A DNA stretch of 64,000 bases from Nostoc sp. PCC 7524 (GTDB taxonomy: Bacteria > Cyanobacteriota > Cyanobacteriia > Cyanobacteriales > Nostocaceae): positions 4,934,001 through 4,998,000 of the forward strand of contig NC_019684.1 of assembly GCF_000316645.1 (NCBI RefSeq), given 5' to 3'. The notes under the pieces are model-generated. The model saw only the letters and a list, made by a program, of their open reading frames with translations, was not told the DNA's origin and did no database searches. Positions 8,909 to 17,562 of the stretch are shown here, in pieces. Every line of letters starts with the position of its first letter. Positions within the stretch are counted from its first letter, which is position 1. The translations under genes were made by a program, and so were the position numbers.

Positions 8909-9438
8909 CACAAGAAAACATTCATGATGAACTTTTGGCATCACTAACTCTAGCTTATTCTATTCAGGACTTACGCAACTGGCACATTTATAGGATGCCT
9001 CAGATTTGAGTTTTTCGTGATTCTCAACAGATGTTTGGCATCTGACGCACCCGACAAGATAGGTTGAGTCTGACACTTCTGTAAGTCCTAAGTTATTTGT
9101 CATTAGTTTTTCTCCCCTCAACCCCTAAATCCTTACATTCTTGTTTCTTAAAAGCCTCAAACTAGCACAGCTATGCACTAGGAAAAAGTGAAAGAAACAC
9201 TCTATTTCTCTCTTTGCTGTCACCTGTAACCTGTATTTCTCAGAAGTAATCATGATGCACCTAAATATTTAGGTTTTCTAGATTGCCCTCAAAAAAAGAA
9301 GTCTTCATCAAGCTTTAATTTTTTCTCATTAACCTAACTGAATTTTTATAATTATGCACTAATTTTTCAACCATAAGATAGAGTAATTCTTGGTACTTGT
9401 CCTCATAAACTATAGAATCATAGTACCAAGTTCCTAGA
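8909..9438. other. Intergenic region, no gene seen
   Basis: This 530-base gap contains the small inverted-repeat element at 8966-9089. The rest is AT-rich with no open frame of interest. The last 100 bases presumably hold the promoter of the receiver-domain gene at 9439, but no distinct elements stand out. Confidence 0.5.
8966..9089. repeat. Small inverted-repeat (MITE-like) element
   Basis: A 124-base segment bounded by perfect 9-base inverted ends, AGGACTTAC and GTAAGTCCT. Inside, GGCATCTGACGCACCC resembles the GTGCGTCAG motif of the inverted repeat at 28560-28624. There is no coding capacity. It has the form of a non-autonomous insertion element. Confidence 0.65.
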
Positions 9439-9855
9439 ATGTTAATGTTGTCCTGTGAGTCCTCTAACTTACGTGTTCTAGTAGTTGATGATCACGATCT
9501 GACTCGCTTAACTCTAAAATTGACTTTTTCCTGTCAAGAGAATATTCAAGTAGTGGGTCTAGCTAGTAACGGACAAGAAGCTATAGAAATGGTAAAAGAC
9601 TGTCATCCTGATGTAATTATTCTCGATTTACAGATGCCAGTTATGGATGGTTGGAGTGCTTCTAGTCAAATTAAAGCTATCTCTCCTCACACTCAAATAT
9701 TGGCTTATTCTTCAGTAGAGGATGTGAACTCACCAGATAGAAAAACAACGCCTTTATTTGATGATGTTTGCAAAAAGGATGTCCCTACTGATGAACTTGT
9801 TGCTTTGGTGAGGAAATTAGGAAAACGTGCAGGCGATAGTTCAATTTCCCAGTAA
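9439..9855 (+). CDS. Stand-alone response regulator receiver protein
   Basis: A 138-residue protein made almost entirely of one CheY-like receiver domain. The acidic pocket is LVVDDHD (about residues 14-20). The phospho-acceptor Asp is in VIILDLQMPVMDGW, the conserved Ser/Thr in ILAYSSVED, and the Lys in DDVCKKDVP, so all key residues are kept. There is no output domain, so it would act by protein-protein contact or as a phosphorelay intermediate. No kinase gene is adjacent. The sequence around the Asp resembles NarL-type receivers (MPVMDGW), but no HTH follows. Confidence 0.9.
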   Translation: MLMLSCESSNLRVLVVDDHDLTRLTLKLTFSCQENIQVVGLASNGQEAIEMVKDCHPDVIILDLQMPVMDGWSASSQIKAISPHTQILAYSSVEDVNSPDRKTTPLFDDVCKKDVPTDELVALVRKLGKRAGDSSISQ

Positions 9856-9890
9856 TACCTAATTCAAAATTCAGTAAAAATCAAATTACT

Positions 9891-9941
9891 ATAGGGGAAA
9901 CCGTGCCTTGTACAACTATAGCTGTAAAATGGTTTCCCTAT
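9891..9941. repeat. Inverted repeat after receiver gene
   Basis: ATAGGGGAAACC (9891-9902) pairs with GGTTTCCCTAT (9931-9941) apart from one bulged G, with a 28-base loop. It begins 35 bases after the receiver gene's stop codon. It lacks a clear T-run, so it may be a small repeat element rather than an intrinsic terminator. Confidence 0.5.
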
Positions 9942-10092
9942 TTGGGTGTACTGGTATTATTTGAGGCGTAGATTTTGAGATCAGTTGTCACTAAAAAACA
10001 TTATGTGACTGCTTCTCAGATTAATAAATCGCACAGGTGCGTCAGGTTAAACTCGTGACACACCCTAGGTAAGAGTTAGTTTTTTGTGTAGC

Positions 10093-10284
10093 TTAATTAT
10101 TTTCGGTTTGGGGAATAGTGCGTCTAAATTCTTCAATCAATTCATCGAGTTCTTCCAAAGCTTGATTCACATCCACTCTCAAAATTCCCAGGTTTGGTTG
10201 TTCTAGAAGGCTCAGTAGGTACTCGCGCTTACTTTCAACTGCTGCTATGCGTTCTTTGAGAGTCTGTAGATCCATTTTTGCCAA
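10093..10284 (-). CDS. Small conserved coiled-coil protein, unknown function
   Basis: A 63-residue, highly charged, cysteine-free protein predicted to be mostly helical. Heptad-like leucines run through TLKERIAAVESKREYLLSLLEQP and QALEELDELIEEF, suggesting a short antiparallel coiled coil. Two starts are possible: M-A-K-M, or the second Met three codons on. It is transcribed toward the receiver-domain gene. No catalytic residues or export signal are seen and I do not recognise a named family; an accessory or regulatory peptide is possible. Confidence 0.6.
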   Translation of the reverse strand: MAKMDLQTLKERIAAVESKREYLLSLLEQPNLGILRVDVNQALEELDELIEEFRRTIPQTENN

Positions 10285-10435
10285 TCCTTATACTATCTCC
10301 AAGTTTAAATGTAACTGATATAAGTAGCGATCGCCTAAACTAATTTAGGTATGGAGGAGTTAAACAATGCTTTTTGCTCCCTAATTTGATGATAATAAAA
10401 CTTGATGTGTTAAGAATTTATACTATCCTCTGCTC

Positions 10436-10987
10436 ATGTTACGTCAACTCTCTTTGGGAACCCTTGGTTTAAGCCTCGGTAGCATATTGATTGTTGTAGG
10501 CTTTATTGCTTACGCTGCTGATAATGCCACACTCAACCTCGTAGGATTTTTTTATGGGTTTCCGTTATTTTTGGGAGGATTAGCACTTAAAGCTAACGAA
10601 CTCAAGCCCATTCCTTTCAGTGAACCTACAACTCCCTCCGTTTTACTCTTACGCCAGCAGCAAGCCACTGTTACTCAAAATAAAATTCGCAAAGATGTGA
10701 CTCGATATTGCTATGGACAAGATGCCCATTTAGATGGCGCACTGTCTTATCTAGGTTTAAGCCCCTCAGACGACGAAAGACCAATACTGACGGGTTTACG
10801 AGAAACGGAAATCAATGGCGCTTATGCTTTAATTTTAGAATTTGATTCGCCATCAATACCGATAAGCGAATGGGAACAGAAGCAAGAAAAAATGACTAAA
10901 TATTTTGGCCCCGGAGTAGAGGTTAAAATAACATCAGTAGGCGATAGTAAAACTGAATTAGCACTGATTACTAATCAAGTAGCTTAA
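10436..10987 (+). CDS. DUF2854-type membrane protein
   Basis: A 183-residue protein conserved in cyanobacteria and plant chloroplasts (DUF2854 pattern). Two N-terminal membrane segments (about residues 8-28 and 34-52) are joined by YAADNATLNLVGFFYG. A soluble domain follows, with RKDVTRYCYGQDAHLDGALSYLGL and a Glu/Asp-rich C-terminal half. The function is not established in what I know of the family; a thylakoid-membrane location is likely by analogy with the plastid members. It is a single gene with its own promoter region and no obvious operon partner. Confidence 0.8.
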   Translation: MLRQLSLGTLGLSLGSILIVVGFIAYAADNATLNLVGFFYGFPLFLGGLALKANELKPIPFSEPTTPSVLLLRQQQATVTQNKIRKDVTRYCYGQDAHLDGALSYLGLSPSDDERPILTGLRETEINGAYALILEFDSPSIPISEWEQKQEKMTKYFGPGVEVKITSVGDSKTELALITNQVA

Positions 10988-11055
10988 TTCAGTGTTAGGC
11001 GATAGCCAATAGTCAAAAGTCAGTAATGACTAATGACTATTGACTAATCAAACAA

Positions 11056-11316
11056 TTATTTTTCTAAACGCACTGCATACCACTGTAAATATTTGCCAAC
11101 ACCAACATCTAACTCACAACTTGTATCTATTAAATGTTGGGCTTGCTTTTCTACAGAATCAAATTGCTGTAACTCTAGGGGCAAATTATGAAAATCAATT
11201 TTTCGTAGTTCCGCTTTGAGTTTTTCTAATAATTCTGCTGCTGTGAGAAATTGCTCTGGTTGATTGGTTTCCAGAACAACAAAATTATCCTGTTGGTACA
11301 TTAATGGATCTGGCAT
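11056..11316 (-). CDS. CRR7-like (chlororespiratory reduction 7 family) small protein
   Basis: An 86-residue soluble protein. It contains DNFVVLETNQPEQFLT near the N-terminus and QAQHLIDTSCELDVGVGKYLQWYAVRLEK at the C-terminus, a pattern I recognise from the CRR7 family. In plants CRR7 is needed for accumulation or assembly of the chloroplast NDH-1 (NADH dehydrogenase-like) complex. The cyanobacterial role is less clear. It is convergent with the DUF2854 gene, another family shared by cyanobacteria and plastids. The name rests on recall of the family pattern. Confidence 0.7.
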   Translation of the reverse strand: MPDPLMYQQDNFVVLETNQPEQFLTAAELLEKLKAELRKIDFHNLPLELQQFDSVEKQAQHLIDTSCELDVGVGKYLQWYAVRLEK

Positions 11317-12405
11317 GGAAAAAGTTTATTTACTCAGTAATTAGATATTTTTGTAGTTTAATAGATTTTTCAGTACATAAAAATTATTATAGCGATTCCC
11401 ACTTAAGTGAGGTACAAATAATATTTTGAAACGCAGAGGGGAGGCAGCGCGTTGGGCGGCTATGCCGACTTGTAGCGACTGCCGTCGCGCGGAGTAAAGC
11501 GCAGAGTTACGCAGAGCTTTGTACCTCAGCAGACTAGAAAATGCTATATGGTTGCATAAGTAGAACGGTGTAGATAATTCAAGGTTTGTAGTGTACGCCT
11601 GCGGAGAAGCAAGCTACGTACAGCGTCTCGTTCGCTGTAAGGGATACAACAATTAATTGATTATCAGCAATTTTACTGAAGTCATCAGGAAAAGTACCCT
11701 GACAACAAGCCCGGCTAATGGCTTGATAATAACCTTATATATTTTATGTAATTACCCTAAAGTATTCATCGAGATGAAGTGTTTTCAATGTGTTGACTCA
11801 CGCACCATATAGCGACTGAGATTTAGTCAGAGCTGGCTTTTGAGCGTAATATGGTGATGAAGTTATTTTGCGATTTTTTATCTCAAGTAAATAAATTAAT
11901 CAAGAAACCAGCCTTTCATTTGAAGTTTTGCCAAAAATAGCAATTACAAACTGTGAATCGGGAAATATAACAGTAACATTTCTTAGTATGGCTAGAAATA
12001 AACACACAGGTAATCCTTAGCTGTGATTTCTATATAGATTTATGCGTTGTATATGCAAATTACTATGATGCCTTGGACTGGACTGAAAATGGCTCTGTTA
12101 ATTAGTACACCAGATGTATGCTTGATGCTAATTCGAGTATTAGAAAAGGAGATTTTTTCTTCAGGCGATCGCATGATGGGATTTTGCTGGTTATACAAGT
12201 TATTAAACCAGAAATTTACTTCATATTTTCAGGAACTTTGTCACAACTGGGTATCTATTTCACTTACGAAAAACTTCATCAGTCTATCACAGTAAGTTTA
12301 AATAATTGCCCAGAAATTTCGCTCATGACCAATGTAGTTAAAAGGCAAGGTTTTGCTAGATTCGCTCCTCTTTAATACTCTGAGAATTTTTGTGGAACGC
12401 AACTC
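11317..12405. other. Long gap with repeats and only doubtful ORFs
   Basis: Nearly 1.1 kb without a convincing gene. It contains the inverted-repeat element at 11408-11528 and a second GC-rich patch at about 11590-11640 (GCGTCTCGTTCGC). Two overlapping frames (12047-12295 and 12118-12375) have poor composition, no ribosome-binding site and no recognisable domain. The 3' end must hold the promoter of the GGDEF gene at 12406. Confidence 0.5.
11408..11528. repeat. MITE-like element with 11-base perfect inverted ends
   Basis: TGAGGTACAAA (11408-11418) and TTTGTACCTCA (11518-11528) are exact inverted repeats bounding a 121-base segment. The interior is much more GC-rich than its surroundings (GCGCGTTGGGCGGCTATGCC, then GCCGTCGCGCGGAG). 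There is no coding capacity. Confidence 0.75.
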
Positions 12406-13458
12406 ATGTCAGGCATAAGCCCATATTCTCTTGCTAAACAACCTCCTGTAATTTTGGTGGCTGATGATGACAATACCATTCGCAAGATGTTGCGTAAAGT
12501 AATGGAAAAGGAAGGCTATCGAGTAGTTGAGGTCACAAATGGTCAGCAGTGTTTGGATGCTTATGAGACTGTCAAACCAGATATAGTCTTGCTAGATGCT
12601 GTGATGCCTGAGATGGATGGCTTTACTTGCTGTAAGCAACTACTACAAATTGCTAGAAATAATTTAATCTCAGCTCTTGCCAATCTGGATACTGACTCTG
12701 GCTTGGGTAGTACCGTGATTTCAAAAATATGGGAGCGCACTCCTATATTGATGATTACAAGCTTGAATGATGAAGAATCCGTAGATCGCGCTTTTGAAGC
12801 AGGTGCAACGGATTACATCACTAAACCAATTCACTGGGCTGTGTTGCGTCAACGCTTACGCCGACTGCTACAACAAGCCCAAGTATATAAACAATTGGAG
12901 GCAGCCAACTTAGCTTTGCAGCAGCTAGCTAACGTGGATGGTTTGACGGGTTTGGCTAATCGTCGTCGCTTTGACAACTATCTGAATACGCAGTGGATTA
13001 ACTTGGCGCAAGAGGGAGCGCCGATGTCGCTGATTTTGTGTGATATCGATTGTTTTAAATTTTATAATGATCAATACGGGCATCCGGCTGGGGATGTTTG
13101 TTTACAGAAAGTAGGTAATGTTTTAAATAATAAAGCAGAAAAGCATCGGGATTTAGTGGCGCGTTATGGCGGTGAGGAATTTGCCACCATCATGCCATAC
13201 ACCCACGCAGCAGGTGCATTTCACGTTGCAACTTCTATGCACGCTGGCGTTAGCAATTTACACATCGTCCATGAAAAATCTATTGTTAGTCAATATGTCA
13301 CTCTCAGTATGGGGGTAGCTACCATCATACCTAGTTGGGAATCTGCTCCTTCAGATTTAATTGCAGCAGCAGATAAAGCTCTTTATCAAGCAAAGGCAGA
13401 AGGACGGAATCGGATTTGTCAGTTATCTGAGAGTAAAATTGTGAATTGTGAATTTTGA
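12406..13458 (+). CDS. Response regulator with GGDEF output (diguanylate cyclase, PleD-like)
   Basis: A 350-residue cytoplasmic protein. The receiver domain (residues about 10-155) has VADDDNTIRKML, the phospho-Asp in DIVLLDAVMPEMDGF, and KPI near its end. About 30 extra residues (QIARNNLISALANLDTDSG) are inserted after the acidic-loop helix. The GGDEF domain (about 180-340) has DGLTGLANRRRFD, the active site RYGGEEFA and ADKALYQAKAEGRNR, so it should make cyclic di-GMP from two GTP. The inhibitory I-site, normally RxxD four residues before the motif, reads KHRD here, so product inhibition may be weak or absent. No partner kinase is adjacent. Confidence 0.93.
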   Translation: MSGISPYSLAKQPPVILVADDDNTIRKMLRKVMEKEGYRVVEVTNGQQCLDAYETVKPDIVLLDAVMPEMDGFTCCKQLLQIARNNLISALANLDTDSGLGSTVISKIWERTPILMITSLNDEESVDRAFEAGATDYITKPIHWAVLRQRLRRLLQQAQVYKQLEAANLALQQLANVDGLTGLANRRRFDNYLNTQWINLAQEGAPMSLILCDIDCFKFYNDQYGHPAGDVCLQKVGNVLNNKAEKHRDLVARYGGEEFATIMPYTHAAGAFHVATSMHAGVSNLHIVHEKSIVSQYVTLSMGVATIIPSWESAPSDLIAAADKALYQAKAEGRNRICQLSESKIVNCEF

Positions 13459-13652
13459 GAGCAGTTTGTAACATTAGCCTGAGTTAAGCTGTGCTGCAAT
13501 AGGCTTGATGGGTGACTGTCTTTTGTCCGAAAATAGTGATTTAATAAAACTCTTGTAATGTCAATGTCTCCGTAGACAGGTATTGACCACAAATGGCAGC
13601 TAATTACTATTAGCTTTTACAAATTCTTTAATCACTAGATAACTATTTAGGT

Positions 13653-14858
13653 ATGAGACATCATTTAACCCGGACAATAATATTATCTACTTGCGCTCTG
13701 TTAATAACAGCCTGTGGAGGTAACTCTACTAATAATTCCCCAACTAATAATACCAATACATCCGCTACTATTCCCATTGGTATTGCTGTTGCACAAACAA
13801 GTAATGTGGCGCTCTTGGGTCAAGAACAAGTGGCTGGAGCTAAAATTGCAGAAAAATATTTTAACGATCAAGGTGGTATTAACGGCACACCAATTAAATT
13901 AATATTTCAAGATACGGCTGGAGATGAAGCCGGAACAATCAATGCTTTTCAAACTTTAATTAATAAAGATAAAGTCGTTGGGATTGTTGGCCCTACTTTG
14001 TCCCAGCAAGCCTTTAGTGCTAACCCAGTAGCTGAACGTGCTAAGGTGCCTGTGGTGGGGCCATCAAACACCGCCAAAGGTATACCGGAAATCGGTGATT
14101 ATATTGCCCGTGTATCTGCACCAGTTTCTGTAGTTGCACCTAATTCTGTGAAAGCTGCACTCAAACAAAATCCTAACATTAAAAGAGTGGCAGTTTTCTT
14201 TGCTCAAAATGACGCATTTAGCAAGTCAGAAACCGAAATTTTCCAAAAAACTGTTAAAGACCAAGGTTTAGAATTAGTCACAGTACAGAAGTTTCAAACT
14301 ACTGATACTGACTTTCAAAGCCAAGCTACAAACGCCATTAATTTAAAACCAGATTTAGTGATTATTTCTGGGTTAGCAGCAGATGGTGGTAACTTAGTCA
14401 GACAACTCAGAGAATTAGGTTATAAAGGCTTAATTGTAGGTGGTAATGGATTGAATACATCAAATGTATTCCCAGTGTGTAAAGCTTTGTGTGATGGAGT
14501 ATTAATAGCTCAAGCTTACAGTCCAGAACATCCTGGTGAGATTAATGCTAAATTTCGCCAAGCTTACGTAGATCAATTTAAGAGAGAACCTCCCCAATTT
14601 AGCGCCCAAGCTTTTGCAGCCGTGCAAGTGTATGTAGATGCTCTAAAAGCTTTAGATAATAAAACCAAAATTAATACGTTACAATTGCCGCAATTACGAA
14701 CTGAATTGAACAAAGAAATCCTAAGTGGTAAATACAATACACCGTTAGGAGAAATTAGTTTTACTCCAGTGGGTGAAATAGTGCAGAAAGATTTTTATGT
14801 AGCACAAATTAAAATTGCAAAGGATGGAAGTCAGGGAAAATTTGCATTTTTGAAATAG
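13653..14858 (+). CDS. Amino-acid ABC transporter substrate-binding lipoprotein (LivK type)
   Basis: A 401-residue binding protein with a lipoprotein signal (LITAC, Cys21), so it is anchored at the outer face of the cytoplasmic membrane. An Asn/Thr/Ser linker leads to a type-I periplasmic-binding fold: IPIGIAVAQTSNVALLGQEQ at the start, KVVGIVGPTLSQQAFSANPVAE in the ligand-contact region, and AAVQVYVDALKALD near the end. It is the first gene of a LivKHMGF-type cluster and would capture branched-chain or other neutral amino acids. The exact substrate cannot be read from the sequence; related cyanobacterial systems (Nat, Urt) take neutral amino acids or urea. Confidence 0.92.
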   Translation: MRHHLTRTIILSTCALLITACGGNSTNNSPTNNTNTSATIPIGIAVAQTSNVALLGQEQVAGAKIAEKYFNDQGGINGTPIKLIFQDTAGDEAGTINAFQTLINKDKVVGIVGPTLSQQAFSANPVAERAKVPVVGPSNTAKGIPEIGDYIARVSAPVSVVAPNSVKAALKQNPNIKRVAVFFAQNDAFSKSETEIFQKTVKDQGLELVTVQKFQTTDTDFQSQATNAINLKPDLVIISGLAADGGNLVRQLRELGYKGLIVGGNGLNTSNVFPVCKALCDGVLIAQAYSPEHPGEINAKFRQAYVDQFKREPPQFSAQAFAAVQVYVDALKALDNKTKINTLQLPQLRTELNKEILSGKYNTPLGEISFTPVGEIVQKDFYVAQIKIAKDGSQGKFAFLK

Positions 14859-14934
14859 GGACTGGGGATTGGGCATGGGAAATGGCATTTTTACCCTATG
14901 CTCCCCTAATTCTTTCTAGGCTCTAGCCTCTTTA

Positions 14935-15909
14935 ATGAAGAATTACCAATTACATTACATGGATATTAGTATATTTTTACAACAACTGTTGAATGGTTTA
15001 TCTATTGGCAGTATTTATGCAATTTTTGCGTTGGGTTATACATTGGTATATTCTATTTTAGGGATTATCAACTTAGCTCATGGAGCAATTTTTACACTGG
15101 GGGCATATTTTACCTATGCACTAATGGGGGGTACTTTTGGATTTAATGGCTTGTTAGCAAATACGACGCTACCGATAAATTTACCATTTGCTATAGCGTT
15201 AATTATTGGTAGCATTTTGGCTGGATTGGTTGGGGTTGGGATGGAACGTATTGCTTTTAAGCCTTTGCGAATTAAAGGATCTGATCCATTGTTGACAGTA
15301 GTTTCTAGCTTAGGAGTAGCGGTAGTAATTGTAAATTTAATTCAATATTTAGTAGGCGCAGAAAGTTATACTTTTCCAGCCAATACTTTTGGGGATTTAC
15401 CAGCAGCAATTAATTTTGGGACTGTTGCCAAACCAATCCCTATTCGTAGTGTGCAGGTGATTATTTTTGTAGTATCGATGGTAATTGTGGCTATCCTTAC
15501 CTACTTTATTAATCGCACGAAATACGGCAAAGCAATGCAGGCGATCGCAGAAGATCCAGTGACTGCTAGTTTATTAGGTATTAACAGCGATCGCTTTATC
15601 GTCTTCACATTTTTCATCAGTAGTTTTCTCGCTGGGGTAGCAGGGACTTTGGTAGCCTCTAGTGTGAGTATAGCTGGCCCTTATTTTGGTATTGCCTTTG
15701 GGTTACGGGGTTTAGCAGTAATTGTTTTGGGTGGTTTGGGAAGTATTCCCGGTGCAGTGTTGGGAGGTTTATTGATTGGCGTAGTCGAGGCGCTGGTTCC
15801 GGCGGAATTCTCTGGTTATAAAGACGCTGTGGCTTTTGGCATTTTATTTGTCATGCTATTAGTTAGACCCCAAGGTTTGCTAGGACGTAAGTTTATTCAG
15901 AAAGTGTAA
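14935..15909 (+). CDS. Amino-acid ABC transporter permease (LivH type)
   Basis: A 324-residue inner-membrane protein with about eight membrane segments. Family signatures are NGLSIGSIYAIFALGYTLVY, GIINLAHGAIFTLGAY and, in the cytoplasmic loop that contacts the ATPases, TKYGKAMQAIAEDPVTASLLGIN. The C-terminus has GLRGLAVIVLGGLGSIPGAVLGG. The ATG at 14935 opens the frame, but the ATG at 14959 (MDISIF) fits the family's usual start better. It pairs with the LivM-type permease to form the membrane pore. The Uma2 gene begins 53 bases downstream, interrupting the usual livH-livM adjacency. Confidence 0.93.
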   Translation: MKNYQLHYMDISIFLQQLLNGLSIGSIYAIFALGYTLVYSILGIINLAHGAIFTLGAYFTYALMGGTFGFNGLLANTTLPINLPFAIALIIGSILAGLVGVGMERIAFKPLRIKGSDPLLTVVSSLGVAVVIVNLIQYLVGAESYTFPANTFGDLPAAINFGTVAKPIPIRSVQVIIFVVSMVIVAILTYFINRTKYGKAMQAIAEDPVTASLLGINSDRFIVFTFFISSFLAGVAGTLVASSVSIAGPYFGIAFGLRGLAVIVLGGLGSIPGAVLGGLLIGVVEALVPAEFSGYKDAVAFGILFVMLLVRPQGLLGRKFIQKV

Positions 15910-15962
15910 AACTGTGAATAGTCAAGTTGATCACTGATAACTGTCAACCGAGGTAAAAAGCT

Positions 15963-16565
15963 ATGACAACATTTACAAAACCGAAATTAACCTTTGAACA
16001 GTTTCTTGATCAATGTCCAGAGGAAGGTTTTTATGAACTTGTTAATGGGGAAATAGTAGAAGTGCGTTCAACTAGAAATCATGATGATGTTGCTGACTTT
16101 ACGGCTGACTCTTTCAAAGATGAAATTAAACGTCTTAATCTAAATTATGTAGTCAAAAACACCACAGTTTTTAGAACTATAACTGCTAACGGCATAGAAC
16201 AAGGTCGCAAGCCGGATGTTAGTGTCATAGATAGAGATGTATGGCGCTCAAATCGTTCTGCTTATGCTGCACTAGATCAACCTATTCAGTTAGCTGTAGA
16301 GGTGACATCAACTAATTGGGAAGATGACTACATTGATAAATTCGATGAATATCAAAGATTAGGTATTCCAGAGTATTGGATTGTCGATTATTTGGCAATT
16401 GGCGATAGAAAATATTTAGGACAACCCAAAGAACCGACAGTATTTGTGTTTTTATTGAATACTGATGGTAAATATGAACGTACATCATTTAAAGGTGACG
16501 AGCGCATCATATCACGAACATTTCCTGAATTGAACCTGACAGCACAAAAAGTATTAACAGCTTAG
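15963..16565 (+). CDS. Uma2-family (DUF820) restriction endonuclease-like protein
   Basis: A 200-residue soluble protein of the Uma2 family, which is greatly expanded in cyanobacteria and has a PD-(D/E)XK nuclease fold. Visible landmarks are LTFEQFLDQCPEEGFYELVNGEIVE at the N-terminus, GRKPDVSVIDRD (catalytic Asp), IQLAVEVTSTN (catalytic Glu) and FDEYQRLGIPEYWIVDY. Biological roles are mostly unknown. It lies in the same direction between the two permease genes of the amino-acid transporter, with 53- and 24-base spacers, so it is probably co-transcribed. It has no evident role in transport and looks like a later insertion into the operon. Confidence 0.9.
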   Translation: MTTFTKPKLTFEQFLDQCPEEGFYELVNGEIVEVRSTRNHDDVADFTADSFKDEIKRLNLNYVVKNTTVFRTITANGIEQGRKPDVSVIDRDVWRSNRSAYAALDQPIQLAVEVTSTNWEDDYIDKFDEYQRLGIPEYWIVDYLAIGDRKYLGQPKEPTVFVFLLNTDGKYERTSFKGDERIISRTFPELNLTAQKVLTA

Positions 16566-16589
16566 AATTTAATCCTATTAACCTAAAAA

Positions 16590-17516
16590 ATGGCTGAATT
16601 TTTCTCTACCTATGGCTCATTAATTGTCTCAATGGTATTAGGAGCATTACTTGGACTATCGCTTTATTTACCATTAATGGCTGGACAATTATCTTTAGCT
16701 AGTCCTGGATTTTATGCTTTAGGTGGTTATATTGCAGCGATTTTATCAACAAAAGTATTTCAAACCAGTAGTGAATTATTTCCCATTCATTTATTATTAT
16801 TGGAGATGTTACTTGCTGGGGTAATTTCTGGTTTATTGGGGATAGCTGTAGGCATCCCAGCCTTAAGATTGCGGGGAATTTATTTAGCGATCGCTACAAT
16901 TGCCTTTGTGGAAGTGCTGCGGGTTTTTTCCCTGAACTTAGAAATTACAGGCGGCGCGGTGGGGATTTTTGGTATTCCTCAACCCTTCTCTAGCCAAATT
17001 GAGTATCTATGGATAGCCTTACCATTACTATTAATTAGTATGGTGCTATTTTATCGCTTAGAAAGGGTACGTGTTGGTAGAGCTTTCACTGCTATCCGCG
17101 AAGATGAATTAGCAGCCGGAGCAATGGGAATTAACTCCACTTATTATAAAGTTTTAGCATTTACTTTAGGGTCAATTCTGGCTGGAGTTGTTGGTGCAAT
17201 TAGCGCCCACTTTCTTAACACTTGGAATGCGCGTCAGGGTACATTTGACGCAAGTATTATTTACTTGACTTTTGTGTTAATTGGTGGTTCGAGAACTTTT
17301 TTAGGTTCGGTTGTAGGGGGTATGGTATTTACAGCCTTACCTGAAGTTTTACGCGGTTTAGCTGATACGGGTGGTTTACCTGAGTGGCTAGCGCAATTTC
17401 TCCGAGATGGCAGGTTAATTATTTTTGGCTTGTTGATAGTAATAGGTACTATTTTCTTTCCCCAAGGTTTGATAACTCCTGATATTTTTAAAATAGGTAA
17501 ACCGAAAAATAAATAA
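16590..17516 (+). CDS. Amino-acid ABC transporter permease (LivM type)
   Basis: A 308-residue inner-membrane protein. Segments such as LGLSLYLPLMAGQLSLASPGFYALGGY and GIPALRLRGIYLAIATIAFVEVLR are characteristic of LivM. The ATPase-contact loop is VGRAFTAIREDELAAGAMGIN. The C-terminal half has STYYKVLAFTLGSILAGVVGAISAH and IYLTFVLIGGSRTFLGSVVGG. It complements the LivH-type permease two genes upstream; the LivG-type ATPase follows after 46 bases. The Uma2 gene separating the two permeases is atypical for this operon type. Confidence 0.93.
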   Translation: MAEFFSTYGSLIVSMVLGALLGLSLYLPLMAGQLSLASPGFYALGGYIAAILSTKVFQTSSELFPIHLLLLEMLLAGVISGLLGIAVGIPALRLRGIYLAIATIAFVEVLRVFSLNLEITGGAVGIFGIPQPFSSQIEYLWIALPLLLISMVLFYRLERVRVGRAFTAIREDELAAGAMGINSTYYKVLAFTLGSILAGVVGAISAHFLNTWNARQGTFDASIIYLTFVLIGGSRTFLGSVVGGMVFTALPEVLRGLADTGGLPEWLAQFLRDGRLIIFGLLIVIGTIFFPQGLITPDIFKIGKPKNK

Positions 17517-17562
17517 AGATTGTTAAATACTTTCTACGACAGTCACTACTCAGCACTCAAAA

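Noticed and set aside
12047..12375. Two overlapping ORFs, possibly a frameshifted gene
   Set aside because: No ribosome-binding site, no domain and no sign that joining the frames improves either translation.
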